From JBBDXI01 sp040902425 (lineage in GTDB: Bacteria; Planctomycetota; Phycisphaerae; Phycisphaerales; UBA1924), in contig JBBDXI010000057.1 in NCBI GenBank assembly GCA_040902425.1, positions 1 through 25,734 on the forward strand: a DNA stretch of 25,734 bases. The letters are read 5' to 3'. The translations under genes and the position numbers were made by a program. How positions within the stretch are numbered: the stretch's first letter is position 1; the number at the start of each line of letters is the position of its first letter. Shown one piece after another: positions 1 through 8,691 of the stretch. The notes beneath the pieces were generated by a model that searched no databases, was not told the DNA's origin, and worked only from the letters and a program-made list of their open reading frames with translations.

Positions 1-581
1 ACGACGCGCCCCGGGCCAGCCATCGCGACGACCGGCCCGCCCGCGGAGGAGCGGAAGACGACGACCAGGTCGGGCGTGAAGGCGGCGAGGTCCTTCTGGA
101 TGACGGTGGTCTCCAGCTCGCTGGCGGGCGCTGCGCCCTCGCGGCGCCCGGCGATGTGGTCGCGCGACGGCCAGTTGCGGGTGAGGTCCACCGACCGCGT
201 GTTGGCCCGCGTGCGGTTGGCCGAGCCGTCGGGGTTCATGTCGCGCACGACGCGGATAGTGGCGTGGGCGAACACGGCCTTGAAGAGCTCATCGCGGAGC
301 ACCTCGGCCGCGGCGGGCCCCTCGGGCTCATCGCCGGCGATGCCGCCGATGACGTAGACGCGCAGGGGGCCGTCGCCCAGGGTGGCGGCGACGATGGGCT
401 TGCCGCGGATGGAGGAGCCGATGCGGGCCCAGGGCGGGGCCGTGGGCTGGAGGTTGGCGGTGGGGACCTCGGCGCGGGGGCCCTCGACGGGCTCCCAGGG
501 CGCGGGGATGTTGAAGTCCGGCGTCCCGCAGGCCGAGAGGGCCAGCGCGAGAAAGGCGAAGGTGGGGAGGGGGCGGACCAT
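1..581 (-). CDS. M14-like (MpaA/carboxypeptidase) lipoprotein, zinc ligands lost, partial
   Basis: The frame is open from ATG at 581 to the window edge (193 codons, C-terminus missing). Residues 1-18 form a lipoprotein signal ending in the lipobox LSAC (Cys18), so the protein is probably envelope-anchored. Residues 57-185 resemble the M14 zinc carboxypeptidase / murein peptide amidase fold: VYVIGGIAGDEPEG (76-88) matches the family's GG.HG.E.EG, RDMNPDGSANRTRAN (113-127) matches NPDG...RAN, and SVDLTRNWP (130-138) matches the substrate-binding R segment. The two zinc-ligand histidines are replaced: Ala82 stands where His of HxxE is expected (Glu85 is kept), and Arg177 where the third ligand in DLVVVFRSS is expected. 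It is therefore probably a non-catalytic binding protein. Family assignment is good; the function is inferred. No Shine-Dalgarno is obvious. Confidence 0.75.
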   Translation of the reverse strand, partial: MVRPLPTFAFLALALSACGTPDFNIPAPWEPVEGPRAEVPTANLQPTAPPWARIGSSIRGKPIVAATLGDGPLRVYVIGGIAGDEPEGPAAAEVLRDELFKAVFAHATIRVVRDMNPDGSANRTRANTRSVDLTRNWPSRDHIAGRREGAAPASELETTVIQKDLAAFTPDLVVVFRSSAGGPVVAMAGPGRV

Positions 582-708
582 GGCGCAGGGGGTAGATCGG
601 GCGTAGCCCCGGCGGGGAGGGACATTTTGGATGAGCACGGACCGCGGCGCCGCCACGACGGCCCCCCGGGCGCACGGCGTGGGGCCACGCGCAGGGATTG
701 CCGGTTGG

Positions 709-1635
709 CTACGGCCGCTGGTGCAGGTCTTCCCACTCCTCGAGCGTCCGCGGCCAGTCGTCCTTGAGGAGGCGCGAGAGGGAGCGGTCGGCGAGGATGC
801 GCCCTCCGGTCTGGCAGGCGGGGCAGTAGTTGGTCTCGTTCTCGGCGTGGATGATGCGCTGGACGGGGCAGCGGCAGGCCGGGCAGGGCCGGCCGTAGCG
901 CCCGTGGACGGCGAAGCCGGGGCGGAAGGCGGTGATCTCGCCGGGGCCGGGGAAGCGGCCCGGGCCGGGGCCGTCAAGACCGAAGTCGCGCCGGAGCACT
1001 TCGGTCCATCGGCTCAGCGTGTCGCGCGTGGCGGCGTGCAGGCGCGCGGCCTCGGCATCCGCGAGATTGCGCGTGAGCTGGATGGGGCTGAGGCGCGCGG
1101 CGTGGAGGACCTCATCCGAGTAGGCGTTGCCTATGCCGCTGAAGAGGTGGGGGCTGGCGAGGGCGCGCTTCAGCGTGCGGTTCTCGCGGGTGAGGGCGTC
1201 GCGGAACTGCCCGGGCGTGCAGGAGAGCGGGTCGACGCCGCCGGGGTCGTGGGCGCGGAGGGCGCCCCGGCCGGCGAGGAGGTGGAGCGAGGCGTGCTTC
1301 TTCGGCGAGGCCTCGGTGAGCAGGAGCGTGCCGGCGTCGAACTGGAACGCGGCGAGGTCGATCCTGCCGGAGGGCTTCGCGCCCGGGGGCTTCCAGAGGA
1401 GGCGCCCGGCGATCATGAGGTGGAGAACGAGGAAGAGGTCGCCCTCGAGGCCGAGCACGAGGCGCTTGCCGAGACGCTCGAGCGAGAGGACCGCGCGGCC
1501 TTCGGCGGACTCGATCGGCGGCTCGACGGTGCGGAGGAGGAACGGCGACTTGATGAGGATGCGGCGGAGGGGCTGGTTGAGGATGCGCCGCGAGAGGGCG
1601 TCGAGGTAGACGGCGAGGTCGGGGAGTTCGGGCAC
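709..1635 (-). CDS. Fpg/Nei-family DNA glycosylase (formamidopyrimidine-DNA glycosylase-like)
   Basis: Base-excision repair glycosylase/AP lyase of the Fpg/Nei family, 308 aa, somewhat longer than the usual 270. I chose GTG 1635 because it gives MPELPDLAVY, placing the catalytic Pro2 and Glu3 at the N-terminus after Met removal; the frame also opens at GTG 1656, which would bury the proline. Lys57 (RLGKRLV) sits exactly where the conserved Fpg lysine lies. The helix-two-turn-helix region is around LFSGIGNAYSDEVL. A C-terminal zinc finger has C251xxC254...C271xxC274. In the finger hairpin the usual GR.T.YC is ENETNYC, so the typical Arg is absent, and a tail rich in DRSLSRLLKDDWP follows. This is a recognised variant type, but its substrate preference (oxidised purine or pyrimidine) cannot be read from the sequence. 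Confidence 0.9.
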   Translation of the reverse strand: MPELPDLAVYLDALSRRILNQPLRRILIKSPFLLRTVEPPIESAEGRAVLSLERLGKRLVLGLEGDLFLVLHLMIAGRLLWKPPGAKPSGRIDLAAFQFDAGTLLLTEASPKKHASLHLLAGRGALRAHDPGGVDPLSCTPGQFRDALTRENRTLKRALASPHLFSGIGNAYSDEVLHAARLSPIQLTRNLADAEAARLHAATRDTLSRWTEVLRRDFGLDGPGPGRFPGPGEITAFRPGFAVHGRYGRPCPACRCPVQRIIHAENETNYCPACQTGGRILADRSLSRLLKDDWPRTLEEWEDLHQRP

Positions 1636-1668
1636 GGCTTCGTCCGCGATTGACACCCCTCCGGGGCG

Positions 1669-1678
1669 ACGATAGGCT
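1669..1678. promoter_or_regulatory. overlapping divergent -10 candidates
   Basis: The string ACGATAGGCT contains TAGGCT on the plus strand (1673-1678, toward the Panacea gene) and TATCGT on the minus strand (1674-1669, toward the glycosylase), sharing one TA step. Both fit the TAnnnT pattern seen before other genes here. No clear -35 is visible, so this is a weak prediction. If both are used, the two units would compete for one polymerase site. Confidence 0.3.
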
Positions 1679-1695
1679 CTCGTTAGGAGTCAAGG

Positions 1696-2277
1696 ATGGC
1701 AAGCGCTGAAGCGGTCGCAAGGTACCTCCTGTGGCTCGCAACCCACGAGCCCGGTGAAGAGCCCATCACTCACCTCCGGCTTCAGAAGCTGCTCTACTAC
1801 GCGCAGGGATGGGCAATCGGTAGCCGGGGCGAGGCGCTCTTTGCCGCGAGCTTGGAGGCATGGCGCCACGGACCGGTCGTGCGCGAGGTGTATTCCAGGT
1901 TTGCAGAGCATGACCGGGACCCTATTCCCGCTTCGGAAGCGAGGGATGACGATTCGCTGTCGGGGCCCGACAAGCGGTTGCTTCAATGGGTGTGGCTGAG
2001 TTACGGCAAGTTCTCCGCCAGCGAGTTGTGGCGGATGACACACCGCGAGCCGCCGTGGGTACGCGCCCGCGAGGGGGTGCCGCCGGACTCGGGCCGCAAG
2101 CTGCCCATCGATCCTCAGGTGGTGCGCGAGTTCTTCACCGAGCAGCAACGCGACCGGTGCCGACGTGCCGGCATCGACCCCGACCGGTGGTCTGCTGCGA
2201 TGGAGGACGTCCGGGCTGGTCGGACGGCACCGCTTGACGAGGTGATTGCGGAACTGCAGCGTGACTTGGCGCATTGA
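1696..2277 (+). CDS. Panacea-domain (SocA-like) putative antitoxin
   Basis: 193 aa. Residues 27-70 carry the Panacea/DUF4065 signature: LRLQKLLYYAQGWAI, then EAWRHGPVVREVYSRF. Panacea domains are known as promiscuous antitoxin modules (PanA) that pair with unrelated small toxins; the family also includes the proteolytic adaptor/antitoxin SocA. The start is ATG 1696, with AGGAG at 1685-1689 six bases upstream. The downstream small gene begins inside this gene's 3' end, the usual PanAT arrangement of antitoxin first. Base composition is visibly less GC-rich than in neighbouring genes, which fits acquisition by transfer. The C-terminal half (from about residue 80) is charged and would be the part that contacts a specific toxin; that is inference from the family. 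Confidence 0.85.
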   Translation: MASAEAVARYLLWLATHEPGEEPITHLRLQKLLYYAQGWAIGSRGEALFAASLEAWRHGPVVREVYSRFAEHDRDPIPASEARDDDSLSGPDKRLLQWVWLSYGKFSASELWRMTHREPPWVRAREGVPPDSGRKLPIDPQVVREFFTEQQRDRCRRAGIDPDRWSAAMEDVRAGRTAPLDEVIAELQRDLAH

Positions 2278-2550
2278 CGTGGCCGCGGTCTGCCGACCGG
2301 CGCTGCGCGCACTCGACCCGTTGCTCTACCAGGAGGTGAGGGAGCGGGTCGCGGACATCCCGGATGACCCGCTGCCGCAGCTCCGGATGGCGAGCTCAGA
2401 AGAGGGTCCCAGCATGCTCGTGCTGGACTACGAGTCCGACGTGATCCACGACCTTCGCGTGCTGCTGCTGTTTGCCGATATCGACCTTGGTGAGCGGCGG
2501 ATCGTCCTCATGGATGTCCGGACGGTGACGCCAGCGCGCGACGACACAGA

Positions 2551-2554
<4 letters not shown>
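2261..2554 (+). CDS. small protein, probable toxin partner of the Panacea protein (RelE/ParE-like?)
   Basis: 97 aa from GTG 2261, overlapping the antitoxin gene by 17 nt; TTG 2246 is an alternative start five codons earlier. The start giving MTWRIDVAAVCRPALRALDP resembles the first strand and helix of RelE/ParE-type toxins. The end, DLRVLLLFADIDLGERRIVLMDV, resembles their paired beta-strands. I see no diagnostic catalytic residues, so the fold assignment is tentative. Position and overlap with a Panacea gene are the stronger argument for a toxin role. The stop codon lies in the palindrome CTAG, which also supplies the stop of the convergent asnS gene. It could instead be a conserved protein without toxicity. 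Confidence 0.55.
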
Positions 2555-4089
<1,535 letters not shown>

Positions 4090-4121
4090 GCGGGCGTCTC
4101 CGGGGGATGAATGCGGGCGGG

Positions 4122-4127
4122 ATAGTA
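4122..4127 (-). promoter_or_regulatory. candidate -10 of asnS
   Basis: TACTAT reads on the minus strand 33 nt before the asnS ATG. The leader between them contains CCGGAGAC, which could act as a weak ribosome-binding site. There is no convincing -35. Confidence 0.35.
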
Positions 4128-4415
4128 GGGAATAACGCGCGGGCGGTGAGGGTCTGGGCGAAGTGGGGCCGGCGCTCCCGGCACGCCGGGTGGCGCACCT
4201 CTCAACCGCGAGCCGGGCGCTGGCAAGCCGGGTGACCGCGTGTAGCTTCGGGACGGCGCTCCGGCGCGTGTGTAGACCGCTTCACGCGGAACTCATGGGG
4301 TACTCGTGCGCGCCAGCGACCCTTGTGGCGGTTGTTACCGGACCGCTACCCGAGCCACGGAGGGCGCCGAATGCCGACGACGCAGAGCCATCGCGACCAG
4401 CGAGAGGGGGAGAAC
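4128..4415. other. intergenic region between asnS and the HAF/dockerin gene
   Basis: This is the larger part of a gap of about 325 bases between divergent genes. I found no gene, RNA gene or extended repeat. It holds short GC-rich self-complementary stretches such as CCCGG-CACG-CCGGG near 4177-4190. The plus-strand promoter for the downstream gene must lie here, but no clear -10 stands out. GGAGGG at 4359-4364 precedes an alternative ATG at 4371 for that gene. Confidence 0.5.
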
Positions 4416-5657
4416 GTGAAGACGTGTTGGAGGGTGCTCGGCGCTGCGGCGCTGATGGCCGTCGCCGGGTGGGGGTCGAGCGCCGCGGCCCAGGCCCCGG
4501 CGATCACGGACCTGGGTGCGGTGGGCCCGGAGAGCCGCGCCTACGCCGTGAGCGCCAGCGGGCAGGTGGTCGTCGGCGAGAGCGGGGGCCAGGCCTTCGT
4601 GTGGAGCCAGGGGACGGGCATGATCGCCCTGGGCGGGCGGCGCGCGACGGGCGTGTCCGCCAACGGCGAGGTCATCTCCGGGTACGCCGGCGGCGAGGGC
4701 CCGTCGATGCGCTCCGTGCGCTGGACCGCGTGGTCGCCGGGGGCGCTGCAGGACCTGAGCACGTTCGGCGACGGCAGCTACAGCGCCGCCAACGGGGTCG
4801 CGGGGAACGGCAGCCTCATCATCGGCAACGCCTTCAACGGTGACTACGAGATGCCGGACACCGTGCCGTACCGGTGGACGAGCGCCGGGGCGACGCAGAG
4901 CGTCTGGGCGGGGGCCGTGACGGCCGGCTCGGGGCCGAAGTGGGGGGCGCAGGCAGCGAGCCACGACGGGCTGGTGATCGTGGGGAACGAGGGCCTGGGG
5001 TGGATCAAGGCGTTCCGCTGGACGCCGGCGGATGGGAAGAGCAACTTCCTCAGCGCCTACGAGAGCAGCGCCCAGGCGGTCTCGACGGACGGGGGGACGG
5101 TCGCGGGCTACTACAAGAACGCGCCGGGCAACGACCACAGCGCGTACGTGTGGCGGGCCTGGCGGACCCCGCAGCGGATCGACATCCCCGACCTGCCGGG
5201 CGGCGCCGATCGCGCGACGGCCAACGCGCTCTCGGGCGACGGCGCGAAGGTCGCCGGCTGGGGCACCGGCAGCGCCGGGCAGGAGGCGCTGATCTGGGAT
5301 GAGACCCGGGGGACGCAGAACCTGCGGGAGGCGCTGATCGCCGACGGCGCGGGGAGCGTCGCGGGCTGGGTGCTCACGAGCGCGACCGGCGTCTCGGCCA
5401 ACGGGCAGGTCATCGTCGGCTACGGGACCAACCCGGCGGGGCAGGTGCGGGCGTGGCGGGTGACCTGGCCGTGCTACGCGAACTGCGACCAGAGCGTCAC
5501 CGCGCCGGCCCTCAACATCAACGACTTCTCGTGCTTCCTCGCCCGCTTCGCCCAGGGCGACCCCTACGCCAACTGCGACAACAGCACCACGCCGCCGGTG
5601 TTCAACGTCGCCGACTTCTCGTGCTTCCTGTCGAGGTACGCGGCCGGGTGCCCGTAA
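4416..5657 (+). CDS. secreted HAF-repeat protein with GC-type dockerin C-terminus
   Basis: 413 aa. I chose GTG 4416, preceded by the purine tract GAGAGGGGGAGAA, because it gives a clean signal peptide (residues 1-27, MKTCWRVLG...AAAQA). ATG 4371, in frame with its own GGAGGG, would add 15 charged residues. The body repeats the HAF-type unit several times: AYAVSASGQVVVGES...AFVWSQGTGMIALGG, then ATGVSANGEVISGY, AVSTDGGTVAGYY and ATGVSANGQVIVGYG. This suggests an extracellular beta-propeller-like domain. Residues 353-413 are two dockerin-type units, CYANCD...LNINDFSCFL and YANCD...FNVADFSCFL...AAGCP, with Asp/Asn residues suited to calcium binding and paired cysteines. Secretion and surface association are likely; the ligand is unknown. 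Confidence 0.88.
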   Translation: MKTCWRVLGAAALMAVAGWGSSAAAQAPAITDLGAVGPESRAYAVSASGQVVVGESGGQAFVWSQGTGMIALGGRRATGVSANGEVISGYAGGEGPSMRSVRWTAWSPGALQDLSTFGDGSYSAANGVAGNGSLIIGNAFNGDYEMPDTVPYRWTSAGATQSVWAGAVTAGSGPKWGAQAASHDGLVIVGNEGLGWIKAFRWTPADGKSNFLSAYESSAQAVSTDGGTVAGYYKNAPGNDHSAYVWRAWRTPQRIDIPDLPGGADRATANALSGDGAKVAGWGTGSAGQEALIWDETRGTQNLREALIADGAGSVAGWVLTSATGVSANGQVIVGYGTNPAGQVRAWRVTWPCYANCDQSVTAPALNINDFSCFLARFAQGDPYANCDNSTTPPVFNVADFSCFLSRYAAGCP

Positions 5658-5662
5658 GACCG

Positions 5663-5690
5663 CCAGTGACCAGTGACCAGTGGCCAGTGA
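5663..5690. repeat. 7-bp tandem repeat, CCAGTGA x4
   Basis: Four head-to-tail units of CCAGTGA (the third reads CCAGTGG) fill the whole gap between two convergent stop codons. They could serve as a spacer or transcription boundary; no stem-loop with a T-tract is present. Confidence 0.85.
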
Positions 5691-7067
5691 TCAGCTGCGG
5701 GCGCCTCGGGCGAACTCCGCCTCGATCTCGTCGCGGAGCCGGGCGATCGCCCCCGGCGGGTAGAGCGGGAACGGCCACGTCCGGTCGGTGAGGATCGCGG
5801 TGTCGGCGAGCCGGGCGCTGGCCTCCGCGGCGCTCTCCGCCAGCGACCCCAGGTCGCGCCCGCGGGCCGCTCGGTAGGCCTCCAGGCCCGCGTGCATCTC
5901 GCGGTAGAGCGACTCGCGGGCCCGCCGGTCCGGGCTCGCCGCGATCGCGGCGACCAGGCCCCGCTTGCGCGCCGCCGCGGGCCCGTCGCCCAAGAGACCG
6001 GGATCGTGCCTCGCGCTGTGGGCCCGCCACGCGGCCGTCGCGGCCTCCGACGGCGTCACGGTCGGGCCGGCCTCGAGCGGGAGCGTGCGGGTGGCGGTGA
6101 CCACCGCCCGCGGCGCGAGCGAGGCGGGCGGGATGCCCAGCCAGCGGCCGAGCCAGTCCTCCATCGCGGCGTCGTAGCCCTCGTGGACCTCGTCGGCCCC
6201 GCCCCCGCCGGTCCCGTGGATGAACAGGACGCACCCGGCGAGGCGGAGCAGCGCGGTCGTGAACAGGGCGCGCGGGGCGAGCTGGTCGGGCGGCGTGTCC
6301 GGCAGCATCTCCGCGTACACCCGCTCGCGCGGGGCGCCCGGCGCGAGCCGCCACAGCGGCAGCTCCCAGCGGTCCTGGACCTCGTCGGCGATGAGCGCGC
6401 GCAGGCCCGCACCCGGGTGGGCGGCCGCGGCCTCGTTGTACGCCCGGGCGCAGGCCTCCGGGTCGCTCGCCATCCGACGGGCGAGGTCGCTGAAGAGGTC
6501 GGTGCGCGACAGCTCGGTCGCGAAGAGCGTGGGCGCGGGGGCGCGGACCAGCGGGGCGATCAGCGCGCCCAGCGCGCCCGCGGTCCGGCGCGCCAGGTCC
6601 GGCTCCGCGCGGCGCTCATCCATCGCCCCGAGGATGCGGGCGAGGCCCTCGCGCACGAACGGCGCAGCCGCATCGGCCGGTAGCGGCGGGTGAACATCCC
6701 GCGTCAGCACGAGCGAGCGGGCCACGAGGCGCCCGTCGGCCCGCGCGGGGTAGCGGACCTCGACCGACACCGGCCTCCCCTGGTCCACCACCAGCCACGC
6801 CGCCCGCGCGCCGAGCCGCGCCGCCGCCGCATCCGCGGCGAGGTACTTGGCCAGGATCCCGGGGTGCCAGAACTCCGGCTGGTGGCCGCTCATGATGATC
6901 GGCCCATCCGGCAGGCCGAGCTGGGAGCGGAACCGCTCCCGCCGCGCGATCGCCGCCGGGTCGGCCCCCCAGGCCGCCGCCAGCAGCGCCGGCCACTCCC
7001 CCGGCGGCGGACGGATGGTCAGGGGCTCGCCCGCGCTCGCCGGCCGTGGTGGGGCGGGGGCATCCAC
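5691..7067 (-). CDS. uncharacterised protein, possibly BshC-like
   Basis: 458 aa from GTG 7067, beginning 5 nt after the glycosyltransferase stop, so the two are probably co-transcribed and translationally coupled. The most distinctive segment is IIMSGHQPEFWHPGILAKYL (57-76). It recalls the tGQQPG.fGGPLYT nucleotide-binding loop of BshC, the cysteine-adding enzyme of bacillithiol synthesis, and is followed by a Rossmann-like strand AAWLVVDQ. A second glycine-rich segment, FIHGTGGGGADEVHEGYD, lies mid-protein, and the C-terminal half is helical. It lacks the overall length of BshC (about 540 aa). No bshA or bshB gene is visible nearby, so a bacillithiol role is only a possibility. The protein has no signal peptide and should be cytoplasmic. 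Confidence 0.7.
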   Translation of the reverse strand: MDAPAPPRPASAGEPLTIRPPPGEWPALLAAAWGADPAAIARRERFRSQLGLPDGPIIMSGHQPEFWHPGILAKYLAADAAAARLGARAAWLVVDQGRPVSVEVRYPARADGRLVARSLVLTRDVHPPLPADAAAPFVREGLARILGAMDERRAEPDLARRTAGALGALIAPLVRAPAPTLFATELSRTDLFSDLARRMASDPEACARAYNEAAAAHPGAGLRALIADEVQDRWELPLWRLAPGAPRERVYAEMLPDTPPDQLAPRALFTTALLRLAGCVLFIHGTGGGGADEVHEGYDAAMEDWLGRWLGIPPASLAPRAVVTATRTLPLEAGPTVTPSEAATAAWRAHSARHDPGLLGDGPAAARKRGLVAAIAASPDRRARESLYREMHAGLEAYRAARGRDLGSLAESAAEASARLADTAILTDRTWPFPLYPPGAIARLRDEIEAEFARGARS

Positions 7068-7072
7068 GCGCT

Positions 7073-7873
7073 TCAGTCGCAGACGAGCTTGGCGCCCGGT
7101 GCGCTCCCGCGGGCCGACGCGGGCAGCCGGTCGGCGCAGCGCCGCAGCTCGCGGTGCAGCACGCAGCGGTAGTGGTTCAGCCGCACCGAGGGGTCATCCA
7201 GCGGGCCGCCGAAGCTCCGGTTCAGGTCGTTGTAGATCAGCTTCACCGGGATCTCGCGGGTCCGCAGGCCCGCGGCCACCGCCTGCACCCAGAACTGCAT
7301 GGGGAAGGCGTAGCCGTCCTCGCTGAGCGACAGGCGCGAGAGCGCCCCCACGCGGTAGGCCTTGAACCCGCAGAAGGCGTCGGTGAGGTTCAGCCCCAGG
7401 CGATCGTTCAGCTCGCCGGTGATCTGGGCGTTGATGGCGCGCCGGTCGGCGGGCGGGCTGCCCTCGCAGTTCTCGCGGGCGAGGTAGCGTGAGCCGCTGA
7501 TCACGTCGGCGTCGTGCGGGGGAACGTCCTCGATCGCCTCGACGAAGCGCGGGATGGCCGCGGGCTCGTGCTGCTCGTCGCAGTCCATGGTGATGACCCA
7601 GTCGAAGCCGTCCACGGCCGCCCAGCGGAAGGCGTCCTGGAGGGAGCGGCCGTACCCGCGGTTGCGGGCGTGGCGGATGACCTCCACGGGGTGGCGGGCG
7701 AGCAGCGCGGGGGTCTGGTCGGTGGAGCCGTCGTCGATGACGAGGATCTGCCCTGAGCCGCAGCACTGCGGGGCGTACTGGTGCACCTGCTCCAACACGG
7801 GCTCGACGTGGGCGGCCTCGTTGTAGACCGGGATGGCCAGGAGGATCCTGGCGCTGCGGCGTCCACACACCAT
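7073..7873 (-). CDS. family 2 glycosyltransferase (dolichyl-phosphate mannosyltransferase-like)
   Basis: 266 aa GT-A fold transferase. The N-terminal strand ILLAIPVYNEAAHVEPVL (10-27) is followed by the nucleotide-sugar motif VIDDGSTDQT (45-54), then NRGYGRSLQDAF, and the metal-binding DxD in ITMDCDEQHEP (94-104). SGSRY and TDAFCGFKAYR in the acceptor region match polyprenyl-phosphate mannosyl/glucosyltransferases (DPM1/DPG type). I see no transmembrane segments, so it probably acts at the cytoplasmic face of the membrane on a lipid carrier. The start is ATG 7873, with GGAGG (7884-7880 on the minus strand) six bases upstream. Donor and acceptor cannot be specified. Confidence 0.9.
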   Translation of the reverse strand: MVCGRRSARILLAIPVYNEAAHVEPVLEQVHQYAPQCCGSGQILVIDDGSTDQTPALLARHPVEVIRHARNRGYGRSLQDAFRWAAVDGFDWVITMDCDEQHEPAAIPRFVEAIEDVPPHDADVISGSRYLARENCEGSPPADRRAINAQITGELNDRLGLNLTDAFCGFKAYRVGALSRLSLSEDGYAFPMQFWVQAVAAGLRTREIPVKLIYNDLNRSFGGPLDDPSVRLNHYRCVLHRELRRCADRLPASARGSAPGAKLVCD

Positions 7874-7903
7874 GCGAGGCCTCCCTTCGCCAAACCCGGG
7901 GCG

Positions 7904-7909
7904 AGTCTA
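7904..7909 (-). promoter_or_regulatory. candidate -10 of the glycosyltransferase unit
   Basis: TAGACT on the minus strand, about 30 nt before ATG 7873, with an intervening GGAGG ribosome-binding site. It suggests the glycosyltransferase and its partner have their own promoter apart from the upstream two genes. No -35 is apparent. Confidence 0.35.
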
Positions 7910-7968
7910 GGCCCCCGCCCGGCGGCGCACGGCCCGCGGGGCGGGGGGGCGACGGCCCCGGGACGGGC

Positions 7969-8682
7969 TCACTCCGTGGGGTGCTCGGGCGCCTCGGGCA
8001 CGATGCTCGGCCCGCCCCGCGCCAGCGAGGTGAACGCGGCGAAGCCGAAGGGGACCCTGTCCTCGTCGTCTCCCGCCTCGCGGCGCTGGCGCTCCTGGCG
8101 GCGCGCGGTGCGCTCGAGCTTCCGCATCAGCTCCGGCGTGAGGGCGTGGACCGCGCGCACCTCGCGCAGGGGGATCGTGAAGACCTCCCCGCCCGGCGTG
8201 CGCACCTGGAAGACCGTGCACTCCACCGCCATCGCCAGCGAGCGGTGACGCGGGTCATCCACGCCGCAGGCCAGCATGGGCGTGATGTCGGCGATCGGCA
8301 CCCGCTGCCCCAGGTTCGTGATCACGGCCAGCCGCCCGTCGAAGAGCTCATCGGGGAAGCGGTCCTCGGCCTCGACGCCCGGCGTGCCGGCGGCGGAGAG
8401 GGCGGCCGCGGCCGCGGCGGAGGCGCGCGGGGGCGTCGGGACCGGCTCGGCGGGCCTCGGCTGGGCGGGCGCAACGCCCAGCTGCGGCAGGGCCGGGCGC
8501 ATCGCGCACAGCGTCGCCAGGTTCGAGAGGATCTCGCGGACGACGTTCTGCCAGAAGACCTCGCGGGTCGCGAGGACCGCGCGCGCGTCTCCCGTGCGCA
8601 GGCCGTCGGCGGGCGTCGCGGGGGCGGCACGCCGCCGGGTTCGGGACGGGGGCTGCTCGGGCTTGGGGCGGCGTCGTTTCAT
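7969..8682 (-). CDS. uncharacterised basic protein
   Basis: 237 aa, family not recognised. The N-terminus is strongly basic (MKRRRPKPEQPPSRTRRR). Next comes a helix-forming stretch, then a Pro/Ala linker (about 70-100). The core (about 105-190) looks folded: ELFDGRLAVITNLGQRVPIADI, then VFQVRTPGGEVFTIPLREVR and HALTPELMRKLE. The last 40 residues are charged. It has no signal peptide. It begins 9 nt after the stop of the ClpP-fold gene, so the two form an operon; the basic N-terminus could contact nucleic acid or membrane phospholipid, but this is a guess. Confidence 0.72.
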   Translation of the reverse strand: MKRRRPKPEQPPSRTRRRAAPATPADGLRTGDARAVLATREVFWQNVVREILSNLATLCAMRPALPQLGVAPAQPRPAEPVPTPPRASAAAAAALSAAGTPGVEAEDRFPDELFDGRLAVITNLGQRVPIADITPMLACGVDDPRHRSLAMAVECTVFQVRTPGGEVFTIPLREVRAVHALTPELMRKLERTARRQERQRREAGDDEDRVPFGFAAFTSLARGGPSIVPEAPEHPTE

Positions 8683-8691
8683 GGTCGCTGC

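Noticed and set aside
631..1653. Plus-strand frame of 340 codons opposite the DNA glycosylase.
   Set aside because: Antisense shadow; the glycosylase has its catalytic residues and zinc finger.
5663..5690. CRISPR-like array.
   Set aside because: Units are 7 bp with no spacers, and no cas genes are present.
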